NCBI RefSeq assembly: GCF_037203605.1
Contig: NZ_JBBDHC010000009.1
Span: forward strand, 62,001-126,000
Source: Denitratimonas tolerans
GTDB lineage: Bacteria > Pseudomonadota > Gammaproteobacteria > Xanthomonadales > Xanthomonadaceae
Length of the DNA stretch: 64,000 nt
Direction: 5' to 3'
Shown piece by piece: positions 20,065-29,635 of the stretch; within the stretch, counting starts at the first letter, position 1, and each line of letters opens with the position of its first letter. The position numbers were made by a program, and so were the translations under genes. The notes beneath the pieces were generated by a model. The model had not been told where the DNA came from, did not search any database, and was given only the letters and a program-made list of their open reading frames with translations.

Positions 20065-22551
20065 TCATCCGCGCGGCTTGGCGCGGTGGGTCGCGGTGGC
20101 GGTCCACGGATCGTCGGGCCAGGGATGTCGCGGATAGCGGCCCTTCATTTCCTTCTTCACTTCCGGATAGGTGCGTTCCCAGAAGCCCTTGAGGTCCTGG
20201 GTGACCTGCAGCGGGCGACCGCCGGGAGACAGCAGGTGCAGGGTGAGCGGCACGCGGCCCGCGGCGATGCGCGGGGTGTCGGCCAGGCCGAACAGTTCCT
20301 GCAGCTTCACCGCGAGCACGGGCGCGTCGTCGTGCTGGTAGCGGATCGGGCGCTCCAGGCCCGAGGGCACGAGGATGCGCGTGGGAGCCAGCGCGTCGAT
20401 CTTCTGGCGCGCGGTCCAGTCGGCGTGCGACTTCAGTGCCTCGGCAAGTTCCGCCTCGCCCAGCGCATCCAGCCGCCGCTTGCCGGCCAGCGCCGGGCGC
20501 AGCCAGTCGTCCAGCGTGGCCATCAAGGCGGCATCGGAAACGTCGGGCAGGGCCGCGGCCTCGTCCGGCAGCCAGTCGCGCAGGCAGCGCACCCGCTCGC
20601 GCCACTGGCGAAGGTTCTCCGTCCAGGGCAGCGCCTCCAGCCCGGCCTCGCGCACCGCATCCACCAGCGCGTCGGCGAAACGGGCCGGGTCGGGCTGGGC
20701 GATGGGCCGAACGTCGAGCAGGATGCGGTCGAAGCGGCGTTCGCGCCGCGCCGCGATGCGCTGCGCGTCGGTATCCCAGAACACCCGGCCTTCGGTCACG
20801 AAGCGCGCCGCGAAAGCGCGCTCCAGCGCTGCCTCGTCCACGGGCGCGGCGCGCAGCACGCGCGCGTCGCGCTCGGCCTCGCGCAGCTCGGCAATGACGA
20901 TCCACGCTTCGCCGTAGAGCGCGCTGTCGGGCGCGAGCGTGGCGCTGCGGCCGTTGGCGAGCTGGTAGCGGTGCGGGTCGGACGGATACTGGTGGGCGAT
21001 GCGGTCGGGGAAGGCGAACATCAAAAGATCGCCGAGGCGATGGGCGGCGGCATCGGCCGGCGCTGCGGTGCCCACGCCCAGCCGCCGCCGCCACTGCCTC
21101 GCAGCCTGGTCGATCGCGGCCAGCGCGCCGCGCGAAGCCTCGGGCGGCGTGCGGCCGGCGCGAAACGCCGCCAGCGCCTGCCAGCGCGCGGCGATATCGT
21201 CGCGGCGCGGGCCTTTCAGCGGATCGCGCGCTTCGAGCAGGGCCGCCAGATCGCAGGCCAGCGCCGCGTCTTCCGGCAGGTCCGGTGCCAGCAGCATCGC
21301 GCCGATGCGCGGATGGGTGCCGAGCTTCAGCAGGCGCTGGCCGAGCGGCGTGATGCGTCCGTGCGACAGCGCGCCGAGGCGTTCGAGCAGGTCGCGCCCG
21401 GCCGCCAGCGCGCCGGCGGGCGGCGGGTCGAGGAAGCGCAGCGCGTCGCTGCCCCAGGCCGCCAGTTCCAGCGCCAGCCCAGTGAGTTCGGTGAGCGCGA
21501 TTTCCGGGCGGCGCGAAGGTTCCAGCCGCTGCGACTGCGGCCAGAGCCGATAGCACCAGCCCTCGGCCACGCGACCGGCGCGGCCGGCGCGCTGGTCGGC
21601 CGAGGACTGCGGGATCGTGACCACGTCGAGGCGCGGGAAGCCGGAGTTGGGATCAAAGCGCGGCTCGCGCGCCAGGCCCGAGTCGATCACCGTGCGCACG
21701 CCGGGCAGCGTGACCGAAGATTCGGCCACGTTGGTGGCCAGCACGATGCGGCGGCGGCCGTCGGCGGAAGGCTGCAGCACCGCGCCCTGCGCCTCGACCG
21801 CAAGCTCGCCGTGCAGCGTCAGCACCTCGGCCGCCAGCCCCGCGCCGTCGAGCGCACGCTGCGCCTCGCCGATCTCGCGCTGTCCGGGCAGGAACACGAG
21901 GATGTCGCCGGGGTGCGCGGCGAAGGCGTCCTGCACGCAGCGCCGCACCTGCGCGGCGAGCGGCTCGTCGCGCCGTGCCGGCGGGTGCGAGATCGTCACC
22001 GGGAAGCTGCGGCCTTTCGAGCTCAGGCGCGGCGCATCGAGAAAGCACGCAAGCTTCTCGCCATCGAGCGTGGCGCTCATCACCACGATGCGCAGGTCTT
22101 CGCGCAGCTGCGCCTGCACGTCGAGCGCGAGCGCGAGGCCGAGGTCGCCGGAGAGGTGGCGCTCGTGGAACTCGTCGAAGAGGATCGCGCCGACGCCGTC
22201 GAGCATCGGGTCGTCCTGGATCATCCGCGTCAGGATCCCCTCGGTCACCACCTCGACGCGGGTCGCGGCGCTGGTCCGGTTCTCGAAGCGGATGCGGTAG
22301 CCGATGCGCTGCCCGACCGCCTCGCCCAGCCCGCGCGCCATGAAGCCCGCCGCGGCGCGCGCCGCTACCCGGCGCGGCTCCAGCATCACGATGCGCCGCC
22401 CGTCGAGCCACGGCGCATCCAGCAGGGCCAGTGGCACCCGCGTGGTCTTGCCTGCGCCGGGCGGCGCTTCCAGCACCAGGCGCGGGTGCGCCGCCAGCGC
22501 ATCGCGGATCGCCGGCAGCAGCGCATCGATCGGAAAGACGGGTTCGGTCAT
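20065..22551 (-). CDS. hrpB: ATP-dependent helicase HrpB
   Basis: DEAH/DExH-box helicase of 828 aa, the usual HrpB length; its physiological RNA/DNA substrate is unclear in the family. Walker A is APPGAGKTTRVP (about 29-40) and the DExH motif is DEFHERH (about 127-133). SATLDG (motif III) and QRAGRAGRVAEG (motif VI) follow. The HrpB-specific C-terminus is present (YPEVKKEMKGRYPRHPWPDD). Start 22551 was chosen because the MTEPVFPIDALLPAIRDAL opening fits the family; upstream residues overlap the divergent DUF4920 gene. Convergent with the TonB receptor. Confidence 0.95.
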   Translation of the reverse strand: MTEPVFPIDALLPAIRDALAAHPRLVLEAPPGAGKTTRVPLALLDAPWLDGRRIVMLEPRRVAARAAAGFMARGLGEAVGQRIGYRIRFENRTSAATRVEVVTEGILTRMIQDDPMLDGVGAILFDEFHERHLSGDLGLALALDVQAQLREDLRIVVMSATLDGEKLACFLDAPRLSSKGRSFPVTISHPPARRDEPLAAQVRRCVQDAFAAHPGDILVFLPGQREIGEAQRALDGAGLAAEVLTLHGELAVEAQGAVLQPSADGRRRIVLATNVAESSVTLPGVRTVIDSGLAREPRFDPNSGFPRLDVVTIPQSSADQRAGRAGRVAEGWCYRLWPQSQRLEPSRRPEIALTELTGLALELAAWGSDALRFLDPPPAGALAAGRDLLERLGALSHGRITPLGQRLLKLGTHPRIGAMLLAPDLPEDAALACDLAALLEARDPLKGPRRDDIAARWQALAAFRAGRTPPEASRGALAAIDQAARQWRRRLGVGTAAPADAAAHRLGDLLMFAFPDRIAHQYPSDPHRYQLANGRSATLAPDSALYGEAWIVIAELREAERDARVLRAAPVDEAALERAFAARFVTEGRVFWDTDAQRIAARRERRFDRILLDVRPIAQPDPARFADALVDAVREAGLEALPWTENLRQWRERVRCLRDWLPDEAAALPDVSDAALMATLDDWLRPALAGKRRLDALGEAELAEALKSHADWTARQKIDALAPTRILVPSGLERPIRYQHDDAPVLAVKLQELFGLADTPRIAAGRVPLTLHLLSPGGRPLQVTQDLKGFWERTYPEVKKEMKGRYPRHPWPDDPWTATATHRAKPRG

Positions 22552-22680
22552 GGGCTGCGAAGGGTAGCGCAGGGCGCGCGCCGCGCAGCGGCGGGCGGCT
22601 GGTGCCGCGCGCGGCCTCTGGCAGGCGCGAAGGTCCGCCGCTATCGTCTGCCCACCTTTCCCTGCTCCGTGGAGCTTCCC

Positions 22681-23109
22681 ATGCGCTTCCTCGCCGCCTG
22701 CCTGCTTTCCGCCGCCGCCTTCCTCGCCCACGCCGGCGGCTACACCGCCTACGGCGAAGCCTTTGCCGACGGTGCCGCCGTGCCGGTGTCCGAGGCCATC
22801 GCCGCGTTCGATGCCCACGCCGACAAGCCTGCGCTATACAGCGGCCGCATCACCGAGGTCTGCCAGAGCAAGGGCTGCTGGATGGTGCTCGAACACGAGG
22901 GCCAGGCCGCGCGCGTGATGTTCGGCGCGGATGCCTTCTTCATTCCGAAGGATTCCACCGGCAGCGCCATCGTGCACGGCACGCTCGCGCGCAAGGCGCT
23001 GACCGCGGCGCAGATCGCGCACATGAAGGCGGACGGCAACGGCGGCGACGTCGCCGCCGTGGAATACCGCATCATCGCCGACGGCGTGCGGCTGGCGGGA
23101 AATCCCTGA
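22681..23109 (+). CDS. DUF4920 family exported protein
   Basis: 142-aa secreted protein of unknown function. A signal peptide (about residues 1-18, ending AHA) precedes a compact domain with the family's CQSKGCWMVL motif (two Cys that may form a disulfide or bind metal). The OB-like beta pattern IVHGTLARKALTAAQIAHMK follows. TGGAG lies 8 bases before the ATG and TATCGT at 22642-22647 may be the -10. It is divergent from hrpB and convergent with the AsmA-like gene, and has no obvious functional partner. Confidence 0.82.
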   Translation: MRFLAACLLSAAAFLAHAGGYTAYGEAFADGAAVPVSEAIAAFDAHADKPALYSGRITEVCQSKGCWMVLEHEGQAARVMFGADAFFIPKDSTGSAIVHGTLARKALTAAQIAHMKADGNGGDVAAVEYRIIADGVRLAGNP

Positions 23110-23218
23110 GTCCGGGGGCATGGCGGATTCGCCGGTGCCGCCGCCATCGCGCCGGCACCGACCCGGACGCGCGCTCCCCGTGCCACCTGGAGCACGCGCG
23201 CGGCATTGAAGCGCGGGG

Positions 23219-25408
23219 TCAATTCGCCGCCCGAACGTACCCGGGCTGCGCCTCGAACCACTTTTTTGCGCCCTTGAGGCGGAACTGGCGCTGGCCGTTG
23301 TCCACGTCCACGCCCACGCCGAGCACGCCCCAGCGGGCGTGGAGCTGGCCGGACGGCTGCTCGCCGCAGTAGCGGATGCGCCCTTCGAGGTCGAAGCGGT
23401 CGTTGTTGGCCCGCATGTCGTCGACGACGAGGCACTCGCCCTGGCGCTGGAGCCGTGCGCTGGCGTCGGCTTCGCCGGCGTCGATCAGGCGGCGGATCCA
23501 GGTCGGGAACTGGCGGCGCTGGGCAAAGACGGAAAGCAGCGGGGCCACGTCGCGCAGCTTCACCTGCGCATCGACCGCCAGCGCCATCGGCTGCTCGAAG
23601 TCCATCAGGCCGTCCTTGAGTTCGGCCACGCCCCACCAGCCGCGCGTCGTTTCGCTTTCCGGCCGCAGGATGCCGACGTGCTGCAGCGCGATGCGGGTAC
23701 CGGGCAGGTGGAACTGGCGTTCGGCGAGGCTGGCGGCGGCCAGGTGCGCATCGACCAGGAGGTTGCCGCGCAGCACCAGTTCGCCCAGGCTCAGGGTGGC
23801 CTCCGTGGCGCGGAGCAGGAAGGTGCCGCCGCTGCGGTTTTCCGCCACCTGCATGCGCATGTCGGCATCGATGCTGCCGCGCCCGGCGAGGAGCTTCACG
23901 CCGTGCGGCGGCAGATAGCGGTTGAAGCGCGCGAGGTCGGGCAGGCGGGCATCGCGGAATCGCAGGCGCACATCGAGCGAGTCCGCCAGGGTCTGCATCT
24001 GCCCGGTGCCGGCCAGTTCCAGACGCAAATCGCGGCCCGAGCCCAGCACCGCGTCGGGCTTTCCGGCGGGTGCCAGGTCGAAGCGATCGAGTACCACGGA
24101 GGCGACCAGTCGCGCTTCGCCGCCATCCCCCGGTTCGATGTCGGCGCGCGCGTGCGCTGCGCCCTGGAAGCGGTGCGCGTATGCGGACAGGCCGAACTCG
24201 GCGTCGCGGATCGCCAGCGCGGTGCCGGGTGCCAGATGGCCCGCCGTCACCCGGATCCTGCCCTTCACCTCGCCGCGACCCTCCAGTTCAAAGTCCTGCA
24301 GGCGGCGGAACAGCGGCCTGATGGCGGCGAGCGAGGGAAATTTCGAGTCGAGCTCGATGTCGCCATCGAGCCGCGCCAGCTGCTGCGGCCAGGGCGGCAG
24401 CGGCAGGCGGCGGGAAGCGAGCACGAGCCGCGCGCTGGCGCGCTGGATCAGGTCGGGAATCGGCGGCAGATCGAGCGCGAGCGCCAGGTCGTCGTCACGC
24501 GCGCGCAGCGCAAGCCGCGCCTCGCCATCCGTCGTCAGCCCGGAAAACGCGGTGACGGCGAGCGGCAGTCGCAGATCCAGCGCGCTGCCCGGCGCGAGCA
24601 GGCCGTGGTCGAGATCGAGTCGGGCTTCGATCCGTCCCGAATCCGCACTGGTGCGGGTTGCCACCTGCATGTCTTCGGCGATGCTGGCAACGAGGCCGAA
24701 CGCATCGGCGTCAAGGCGCAGTTCGGCGACCAGCAGATCGAGGATCGCCGCGCCGGGATGCTCGCGCCGGCGGTGGGCGTCGATGCGTGCCGCAGCATCG
24801 ATCGTTGCGTCATGCACCAACACGCGCCCACCGTGCAGCATCCGTGCCTGCTGCAGGTGCAGGCGCGAGGGCAGCAGTTCGAACGGGCCGCCGCGCAGCT
24901 GCTGGTACCAGCGCGCCTCGGCCTGTGCCAGGCCTTCCAGCGTGGCATCACCGACGTCCAGACGCAGGGTTGAATCCACCCGCACTTGGTCGAACACCAG
25001 GCGCAGCGCGCGCTCCCCGTGCGGCGGCGCGGGCAGGGCGGGTTCCACTTGCCGCACGCTGACGCGCGGCGCGTCAGCCTCGATCCACGCGAAGCGCAGT
25101 TCCCGGCGCAGCAGCGGCCAGAGGGCGATCCGGCCGCGGGCGCGGTCGGCACCGATTTCCCAGGCGGTGCTGCGCGCCTGCCCGCCCAGCGTCACCCGGG
25201 TGAGCGTGATGCGGCCGGGCCAGAGCATCCAGCCGCCCTGCCAGTCCATCTGGAAGCGCTCGGGCTTGCGGTTGACCAGAGGCTCGAGCAGCGGCGAATT
25301 GATCAGCGCGTTGGCCAGGACCAGGTATGCGGCCACCCCGACCAGCGCGATGCGCAGCAGGCGCAGCATGCGGCGCGGCCGGGCGGCGGGTGCGCCGACC
25401 GGCGTCAT
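23219..25408 (-). CDS. AsmA/YdbH-like single-anchor envelope protein (last gene of PspA operon)
   Basis: 729-aa protein with an N-terminal signal anchor (about residues 14-36, MLRLLRIALVGVAAYLVLAN). A long periplasmic region of alternating beta strands follows, with the low-complexity feel of AsmA-like/TamB-related proteins (repeated short L-L-D and R-L-A-L strands; DARLPDLARFNRYLPPHGVKLLAGRGSID). Such proteins form hydrophobic grooves carrying lipids between the two membranes; assignment here is by overall pattern, not a diagnostic motif. Its ATG overlaps the stop of the upstream OmpA-fusion gene (ATGA), making it the distal member of the pspA operon. It is convergent with the DUF4920 gene. 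Confidence 0.65.
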   Translation of the reverse strand: MTPVGAPAARPRRMLRLLRIALVGVAAYLVLANALINSPLLEPLVNRKPERFQMDWQGGWMLWPGRITLTRVTLGGQARSTAWEIGADRARGRIALWPLLRRELRFAWIEADAPRVSVRQVEPALPAPPHGERALRLVFDQVRVDSTLRLDVGDATLEGLAQAEARWYQQLRGGPFELLPSRLHLQQARMLHGGRVLVHDATIDAAARIDAHRRREHPGAAILDLLVAELRLDADAFGLVASIAEDMQVATRTSADSGRIEARLDLDHGLLAPGSALDLRLPLAVTAFSGLTTDGEARLALRARDDDLALALDLPPIPDLIQRASARLVLASRRLPLPPWPQQLARLDGDIELDSKFPSLAAIRPLFRRLQDFELEGRGEVKGRIRVTAGHLAPGTALAIRDAEFGLSAYAHRFQGAAHARADIEPGDGGEARLVASVVLDRFDLAPAGKPDAVLGSGRDLRLELAGTGQMQTLADSLDVRLRFRDARLPDLARFNRYLPPHGVKLLAGRGSIDADMRMQVAENRSGGTFLLRATEATLSLGELVLRGNLLVDAHLAAASLAERQFHLPGTRIALQHVGILRPESETTRGWWGVAELKDGLMDFEQPMALAVDAQVKLRDVAPLLSVFAQRRQFPTWIRRLIDAGEADASARLQRQGECLVVDDMRANNDRFDLEGRIRYCGEQPSGQLHARWGVLGVGVDVDNGQRQFRLKGAKKWFEAQPGYVRAAN

Positions 25409-27108
25409 TCCAGCGTGAACCACTGCACCTCGACGCGGCGGTTGAGGTCGCTGTCCGGGCTGGCCGGTTCCTCCCAGCCGCGCCCGACCAGCTCGATGCG
25501 CGCCGGATCGATTTTCGGATAGCGCGCCAGCAGCGCGTCGCGCACCGCCTGGGCGCGCTGGCGCGACAGCTCCATCGCCTTGAGCGCCATCGAGCGCACC
25601 AGCGGCTGCCCGCCCTGCTTCTCGAACTCGGGCAGGCGCGCGTTGTCGACGTGACCGCGCAGCAGCACGATCGAGCCGGGGCTGACCTGCAGGAAGTTGC
25701 GGATGGTGTCGAGGTATTCCTGGTTCTGGCTGGCGTTGCGGTCCAGCACGGCGGAATTGGGTTCGAAGAAGAAGCGGATGTCGCGACTGAGGAGTGCGTC
25801 GCCCTCCAGCGACACCGCGCCGCCGGTGCGGATCGGCGCGATGGCGATGGTCTGGCCGGCGAACTGGCCCGCCTTGGTCAGCGCATCGAGCCACTGGGTA
25901 TCGACGAAACGCGCCGGGTCGGCCGGGTTGCGGATGAGGTTGCCGTAGGCCAGCACCGAGGACTGGAAGATGCCCTGGAAGGAGCCGGCCGCATCGATCT
26001 GGCCGCTGAAAAACGCGAGGTTCTCCGGCAGATTGGACAGGTGCACCTTGGCCAGCTCGGCGCGCGCGTCGGCCGCGCTCCACCCGAACGCCTTGGCGAT
26101 CGTTTCCAGATGCGCTTCGGGGGTGTCGCGCACCTGGCGGTTGCCTTCCATGAGGCCGTGCACCAGGCCTTTCGTCCACTCCGGCCGCGCCTGGGCGAAG
26201 CCTTTGTTGACGGTGAGGATGTCGGCCACCACCAGCAGGTTGCGGTTGGAGACCAGCGCCTTGGCGCGTCCCGCGGAGGCCGCCACCACCTCGTCGGTGC
26301 GCGGCGACCAGCCGACGCAGCCGTTGAGGCGCGGGCGGCTGATGGAAAGCTCGGCCGCGTAGGCGTCGCAGGCCACGAAGGCATCCTCGTAGAACACCAG
26401 CCCCAGCTCGCCGGCCGCCGGCCGCGCGTCGAGGTCGCGCAGCACCTTCACCGGCACGCCCGCTTCGGAGGCGAGGTAGCGGATGAAGAACTCGCTTTCG
26501 TTGAACTGCGAGGCCGCCAGCACGCGCCCCTTGAGCTGGTTGATCGAGGTGATCCCCGCATCCACGACCACCTGGTCGGCACCGCGCGAAAAGCCGATCT
26601 GCGCCGGCACCACGATGTCGAACTGCCGTCCCAGCACCGCGAGGGTGTCGACCGTGGTCACCGAGGCAGCGACGCGGCCGTTGTTGAGCTTGGACCAGCC
26701 TTCCTCCTCCTCCAGCTTCAGCCGCACCTGGAAGCCGTAGTTGCGCGCGAAGAAGGAGTCGGGATTGGGTGCCAGCCCGCCGTTGGCGACCACGAGGCCG
26801 GCGTAGCCGGCGTACTCGCTGATGTCCACGTCGATGATGTCGCCCTGCGGCTGGTAGGCCGCGGCGGCATCGAGGGCGGGCAGTGCGGTGAGCGGCTCGA
26901 TCGGATCGGGCGCATCGACCGCCTCCGCGCGCGCCTGGACCGCATCGCGGCTGCCGTCCGCCGGCAGGTCGGGGGTCTTCATGTCGCGCAGCACCAGCCA
27001 GCCGCCGAGACCGAGCAGCGCCAGGATCAGGATGAGGGTGATCACGACGCCGGCGGCGTTGCCGCGCTGGCGTCGGGCACGGGTGGTCTGCGGATGGATC
27101 GACTTCAT
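25405..27108 (-). CDS. Periplasmic substrate-binding/OmpA fusion protein
   Basis: 567 aa. N-terminal TM anchor (about residues 20-40, VVITLILILALLGLGGWLVL), then a type-2 periplasmic binding-protein domain (about 85-395) like those labelled phosphate/NMT1-type (ITSINQLKGRVLAASQFNE, LVFYEDAFVACDAYAAELS). A C-terminal OmpA-like peptidoglycan-binding domain follows (about 430-565: IRFFFEPNSAVLDRNASQ, LLRGHVDN, RAQAVRDALL, IELVGRGWEEP, NRRVEVQWF). This combination is known as a 'phosphate ABC transporter substrate-binding/OmpA family' type, with no established role. No ABC permease is present, so it probably senses or anchors rather than transports. Overlaps both neighbours by 4 bases. Confidence 0.88.
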   Translation of the reverse strand: MKSIHPQTTRARRQRGNAAGVVITLILILALLGLGGWLVLRDMKTPDLPADGSRDAVQARAEAVDAPDPIEPLTALPALDAAAAYQPQGDIIDVDISEYAGYAGLVVANGGLAPNPDSFFARNYGFQVRLKLEEEEGWSKLNNGRVAASVTTVDTLAVLGRQFDIVVPAQIGFSRGADQVVVDAGITSINQLKGRVLAASQFNESEFFIRYLASEAGVPVKVLRDLDARPAAGELGLVFYEDAFVACDAYAAELSISRPRLNGCVGWSPRTDEVVAASAGRAKALVSNRNLLVVADILTVNKGFAQARPEWTKGLVHGLMEGNRQVRDTPEAHLETIAKAFGWSAADARAELAKVHLSNLPENLAFFSGQIDAAGSFQGIFQSSVLAYGNLIRNPADPARFVDTQWLDALTKAGQFAGQTIAIAPIRTGGAVSLEGDALLSRDIRFFFEPNSAVLDRNASQNQEYLDTIRNFLQVSPGSIVLLRGHVDNARLPEFEKQGGQPLVRSMALKAMELSRQRAQAVRDALLARYPKIDPARIELVGRGWEEPASPDSDLNRRVEVQWFTLE

Positions 27109-27962
27109 CGCGACTCTCCTTCGGACAGGGGTTTGTCAGTGACGGGGTTGCCGCGCAGCACCCGCTGGGGCAGCGCGGCGGTTTCATCGAGGTCCAGCGC
27201 GCCCAGCAGGTCGCGCTGGCTGTCGAGCCAGCGGTCGGCCTCGTTGAAGGCCGAGGTGAGGGCGTCGAGCGAACTGCCGATGCGCTTTTCATCACCGGCC
27301 AGCAGCGCCTGCTCGCGGATCAGCGAAACCTGCTGGTCGATGCGCGCCAGCTCCGCGTCGATGCGCTCGGCGCGCAGGGCGGCCTGGGCGTGCGCGGCCT
27401 GGCGCGCATCGATCACCTGCTTCTGCTGCTCCAGGCTGCGGCGCAGCTCCGGGTCGAGATCGGCCTGGCCCAGGCGGCGGTCGATGCCGTCTTCCTGCTG
27501 CTGCAGCCGCGCGCTGTCCTCGCGCGCGCCGACCAGCACCTGGGAAATGGTCTGACTGGCGCTGAGCATGCGCAGATGCAGCCAGACCAGTTGCTCGATG
27601 CTGTCGGCGTAGCTGCGCATCATCGGGTCGGCGTCGAGCAGCGCCAGGATCTCGCGCCCGCGCCGCTCCAGCGTGCGCTGGCGCTCGCGCCGCTCGCGGT
27701 CGAGCGCATCGAGCAGGGTGAAGTAGCGCCGCTCGCCGGGATCCTCGCGCGCCGCCTGGGCCTCCACCGCCGCGCGAAAGCGGCGGTTGCTGGCCATGCC
27801 GAGCAGGTAGGCCAGCTCCAGACCGGCACCGAGCAGCCAGAAGCCCGGGCTGAGGAAGATGCCGAGCAGGCCCATGGCACCGAGGAAGAAAAAATTGGGT
27901 GGGATCGGCATTCCCATTGGCCGCGCCGTGAACGCGGCCCAGAGGCGGCGCGCGAAGTTCAC
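27105..27962 (-). CDS. Membrane-anchored coiled-coil protein (GTG start)
   Basis: 285-aa protein I cannot place in a named family. Two closely spaced hydrophobic segments (about 23-40 and 42-57; NFFFLGAMGLLGIFLSPGFW) form a hairpin or double span near the N-terminus. About 220 residues of charged heptad-rich helix follow (LDALDRERRERQRTLERRGRE, DRRLGQADLDPELRRSLEQQ), predicted coiled coil and probably cytoplasmic. GTG at 27962 overlaps the ATPase stop (GTGA), and the stop overlaps the next ATG. It could be the membrane receptor joining PspA and the ATPase to the periplasmic OmpA fusion; that is inference from context. Confidence 0.75.
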   Translation of the reverse strand: MNFARRLWAAFTARPMGMPIPPNFFFLGAMGLLGIFLSPGFWLLGAGLELAYLLGMASNRRFRAAVEAQAAREDPGERRYFTLLDALDRERRERQRTLERRGREILALLDADPMMRSYADSIEQLVWLHLRMLSASQTISQVLVGAREDSARLQQQEDGIDRRLGQADLDPELRRSLEQQKQVIDARQAAHAQAALRAERIDAELARIDQQVSLIREQALLAGDEKRIGSSLDALTSAFNEADRWLDSQRDLLGALDLDETAALPQRVLRGNPVTDKPLSEGESR

Positions 27963-29608
27963 GTCGCGTCTCCGCCATAGTGGCGCAGGGCTTCCGGCAC
28001 GAACTTCATGTCGGTGGCCTCGCGGATCGCGATGCGCATCTGGAAGGCCATCACGTCGGCCGGCACCGGCGGCTGGTAACCGGTCAGGCACTCCTCCAGC
28101 GCCGCCAGGACATCGAGCCCGCGGGTGCGGGTAAGGCGATAGGTCTTGACCGCCAGCGCCTCGGCGGCACCGGGCGTGAGCAGGGTCGGCAGCGCGAGAC
28201 CGGCCATCGCCCCGGTGCCGGGCGCGATGCCGAAGCGCTTGAGCAGGACGTTGAGCAGCGCCGCGCTTTCCTCCGCGCTGGCAGTGGGCAGCAGCGGCAC
28301 CTTCACGTCCACCCGCCCGGGGCGCTTGAGGTCCACCTCGATCAGGTCGGGGCGCGAGGAGGCGAGCATCCACATCAGCCGGCCGCGGTTGCCCGAGTCG
28401 CTCATTTCCTGCGCGATCATCGAATACAGCCGGCCCGAGAGGCCGCTGTCGCCGCTGCCCGAATCGCGCCGCCCGAGGGTCTGGTCGGCCTCGTCGATGA
28501 ACACGATGCAGCGCCCCAGCGCGCGGATCAGGCGGAAGATCTTTTCCAGGTTGCCTTCGCTCGAACCGACCCAGCGGTCGCGGAAGTTCTTGAGCTTGAC
28601 CACCGGCACGCCCGCTTCGCCGGCAAGGCACTCGACCAGATAGGTCTTGCCGGTGCCGACCGGCCCGCACAGGAGGTAGCCCATCGGCAGCGCGCGCAGA
28701 TCGCCCGCGCGCCACAGCGCGATGTCCTGGCGCAGCCAGTCCTTGAGCACGTCCGGTGCGTGGTAGTCGTCCAGACTGCGGCGCGATTCGACGAATTCGA
28801 TCAGGCCCGCGGCATCGCCCTCCACCAGCGCCTTCTTCACCTGGACGAAATCCGCCGGCTGCAGCGGCCGGTGCTCGTGCGCGCGCTGGCGCACCAGGCT
28901 TTGCAGCGCGCTGATGCTGACTCCGGCCAGCGCCTGCGCGGCGGTTTCGTCGCCCTGCCCGGGATCGAACGCGGCCGGGTGGTCCAGGCGCAGCTGCGCG
29001 AGTGCGGCGGTGAGCCGGGGCACGTCGGGCAGCGGGATGCGCAGGCGCGCCACGCGCGGGTTGAAGGCGACCTGCGGGTGCAGATCGTTGAGGTTGTCGG
29101 CGATGAGAAAACTGGCGAACGCGAGCTCGGAATAGGGTGCTTCGCTGGCGAAGTCGCGGATCAGGCTGGCGAGGCTGGCGATCTCGAAATCACCTGGACG
29201 ACCGCCCGGAAGCCACTGGTCGACGCCGCGCAGGATGAAGGCGATGTGCTCGTCCTCGCCGCGCCCCAGCGCGCGCAGGTTGGCGCGGTAACGCAGGTAG
29301 CGTGCCACCACGTCGAGCGCCGCGCGCGGCTCGCGCGGCAGCGGGCCGAGCTTCTCGAAGGCCGGCCAGTCGCGCAGCCGCTCGGCACCGCGCGTGACGG
29401 CCAGCCCGTTGCCGGCATCGTAGGAAAACACCACCTGGAAACCGCCCAGGAGCTGGGCGTCAAGGTATCGGGTGAGGGACACCAGCCGGCCGTCCAGCAC
29501 GAAGCGGTCGGCGCTGTTGCCGTACAGCACGAACTGCCCGTGGGCACCGCTCTCGTAGGCAAGCGCCAGTTCGGACAGCCAGGTGGGTGCGTGCGGTTCC
29601 AGCGGCAT
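27959..29608 (-). CDS. Classical AAA+ ATPase with inactive N-terminal AAA-like domain
   Basis: 549 aa. The C-terminal AAA core has Walker A GPVGTGKT (315-322), Walker B CIVFIDEADQ (Asp372/Glu373), a pore loop RWVGSSEGNL (Trp346, compare SKWMGESE in Vps4) and arginine fingers LKRPGR (429, 432). Sensor 1 is ASSRPD, where Asn is usual. The N-terminal about 200 residues look like a decayed AAA domain: VLYGNSADRF at the P-loop position, IAFILRGVDQWLPG at Walker B, and ADNLNDLHPQVAFNP then RLRIPLPD where sensor/finger elements would fall. This resembles Ycf46-type double AAA proteins. Lies 66 bases after pspA and overlaps the next gene. Predicted to remodel or disassemble PspA polymers. Confidence 0.88.
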   Translation of the reverse strand: MPLEPHAPTWLSELALAYESGAHGQFVLYGNSADRFVLDGRLVSLTRYLDAQLLGGFQVVFSYDAGNGLAVTRGAERLRDWPAFEKLGPLPREPRAALDVVARYLRYRANLRALGRGEDEHIAFILRGVDQWLPGGRPGDFEIASLASLIRDFASEAPYSELAFASFLIADNLNDLHPQVAFNPRVARLRIPLPDVPRLTAALAQLRLDHPAAFDPGQGDETAAQALAGVSISALQSLVRQRAHEHRPLQPADFVQVKKALVEGDAAGLIEFVESRRSLDDYHAPDVLKDWLRQDIALWRAGDLRALPMGYLLCGPVGTGKTYLVECLAGEAGVPVVKLKNFRDRWVGSSEGNLEKIFRLIRALGRCIVFIDEADQTLGRRDSGSGDSGLSGRLYSMIAQEMSDSGNRGRLMWMLASSRPDLIEVDLKRPGRVDVKVPLLPTASAEESAALLNVLLKRFGIAPGTGAMAGLALPTLLTPGAAEALAVKTYRLTRTRGLDVLAALEECLTGYQPPVPADVMAFQMRIAIREATDMKFVPEALRHYGGDAT

Positions 29609-29635
29609 CTGGGCCTATCCAGGAATCGAGACGGA

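Noticed and set aside
23219..27295. A single 1,358-aa fusion protein on the minus strand
   Set aside because: The upstream part is out of frame with the coiled-coil and OmpA-fusion genes and is nonsense composition; only residues from the ATG at 25408 form the AsmA-like protein.
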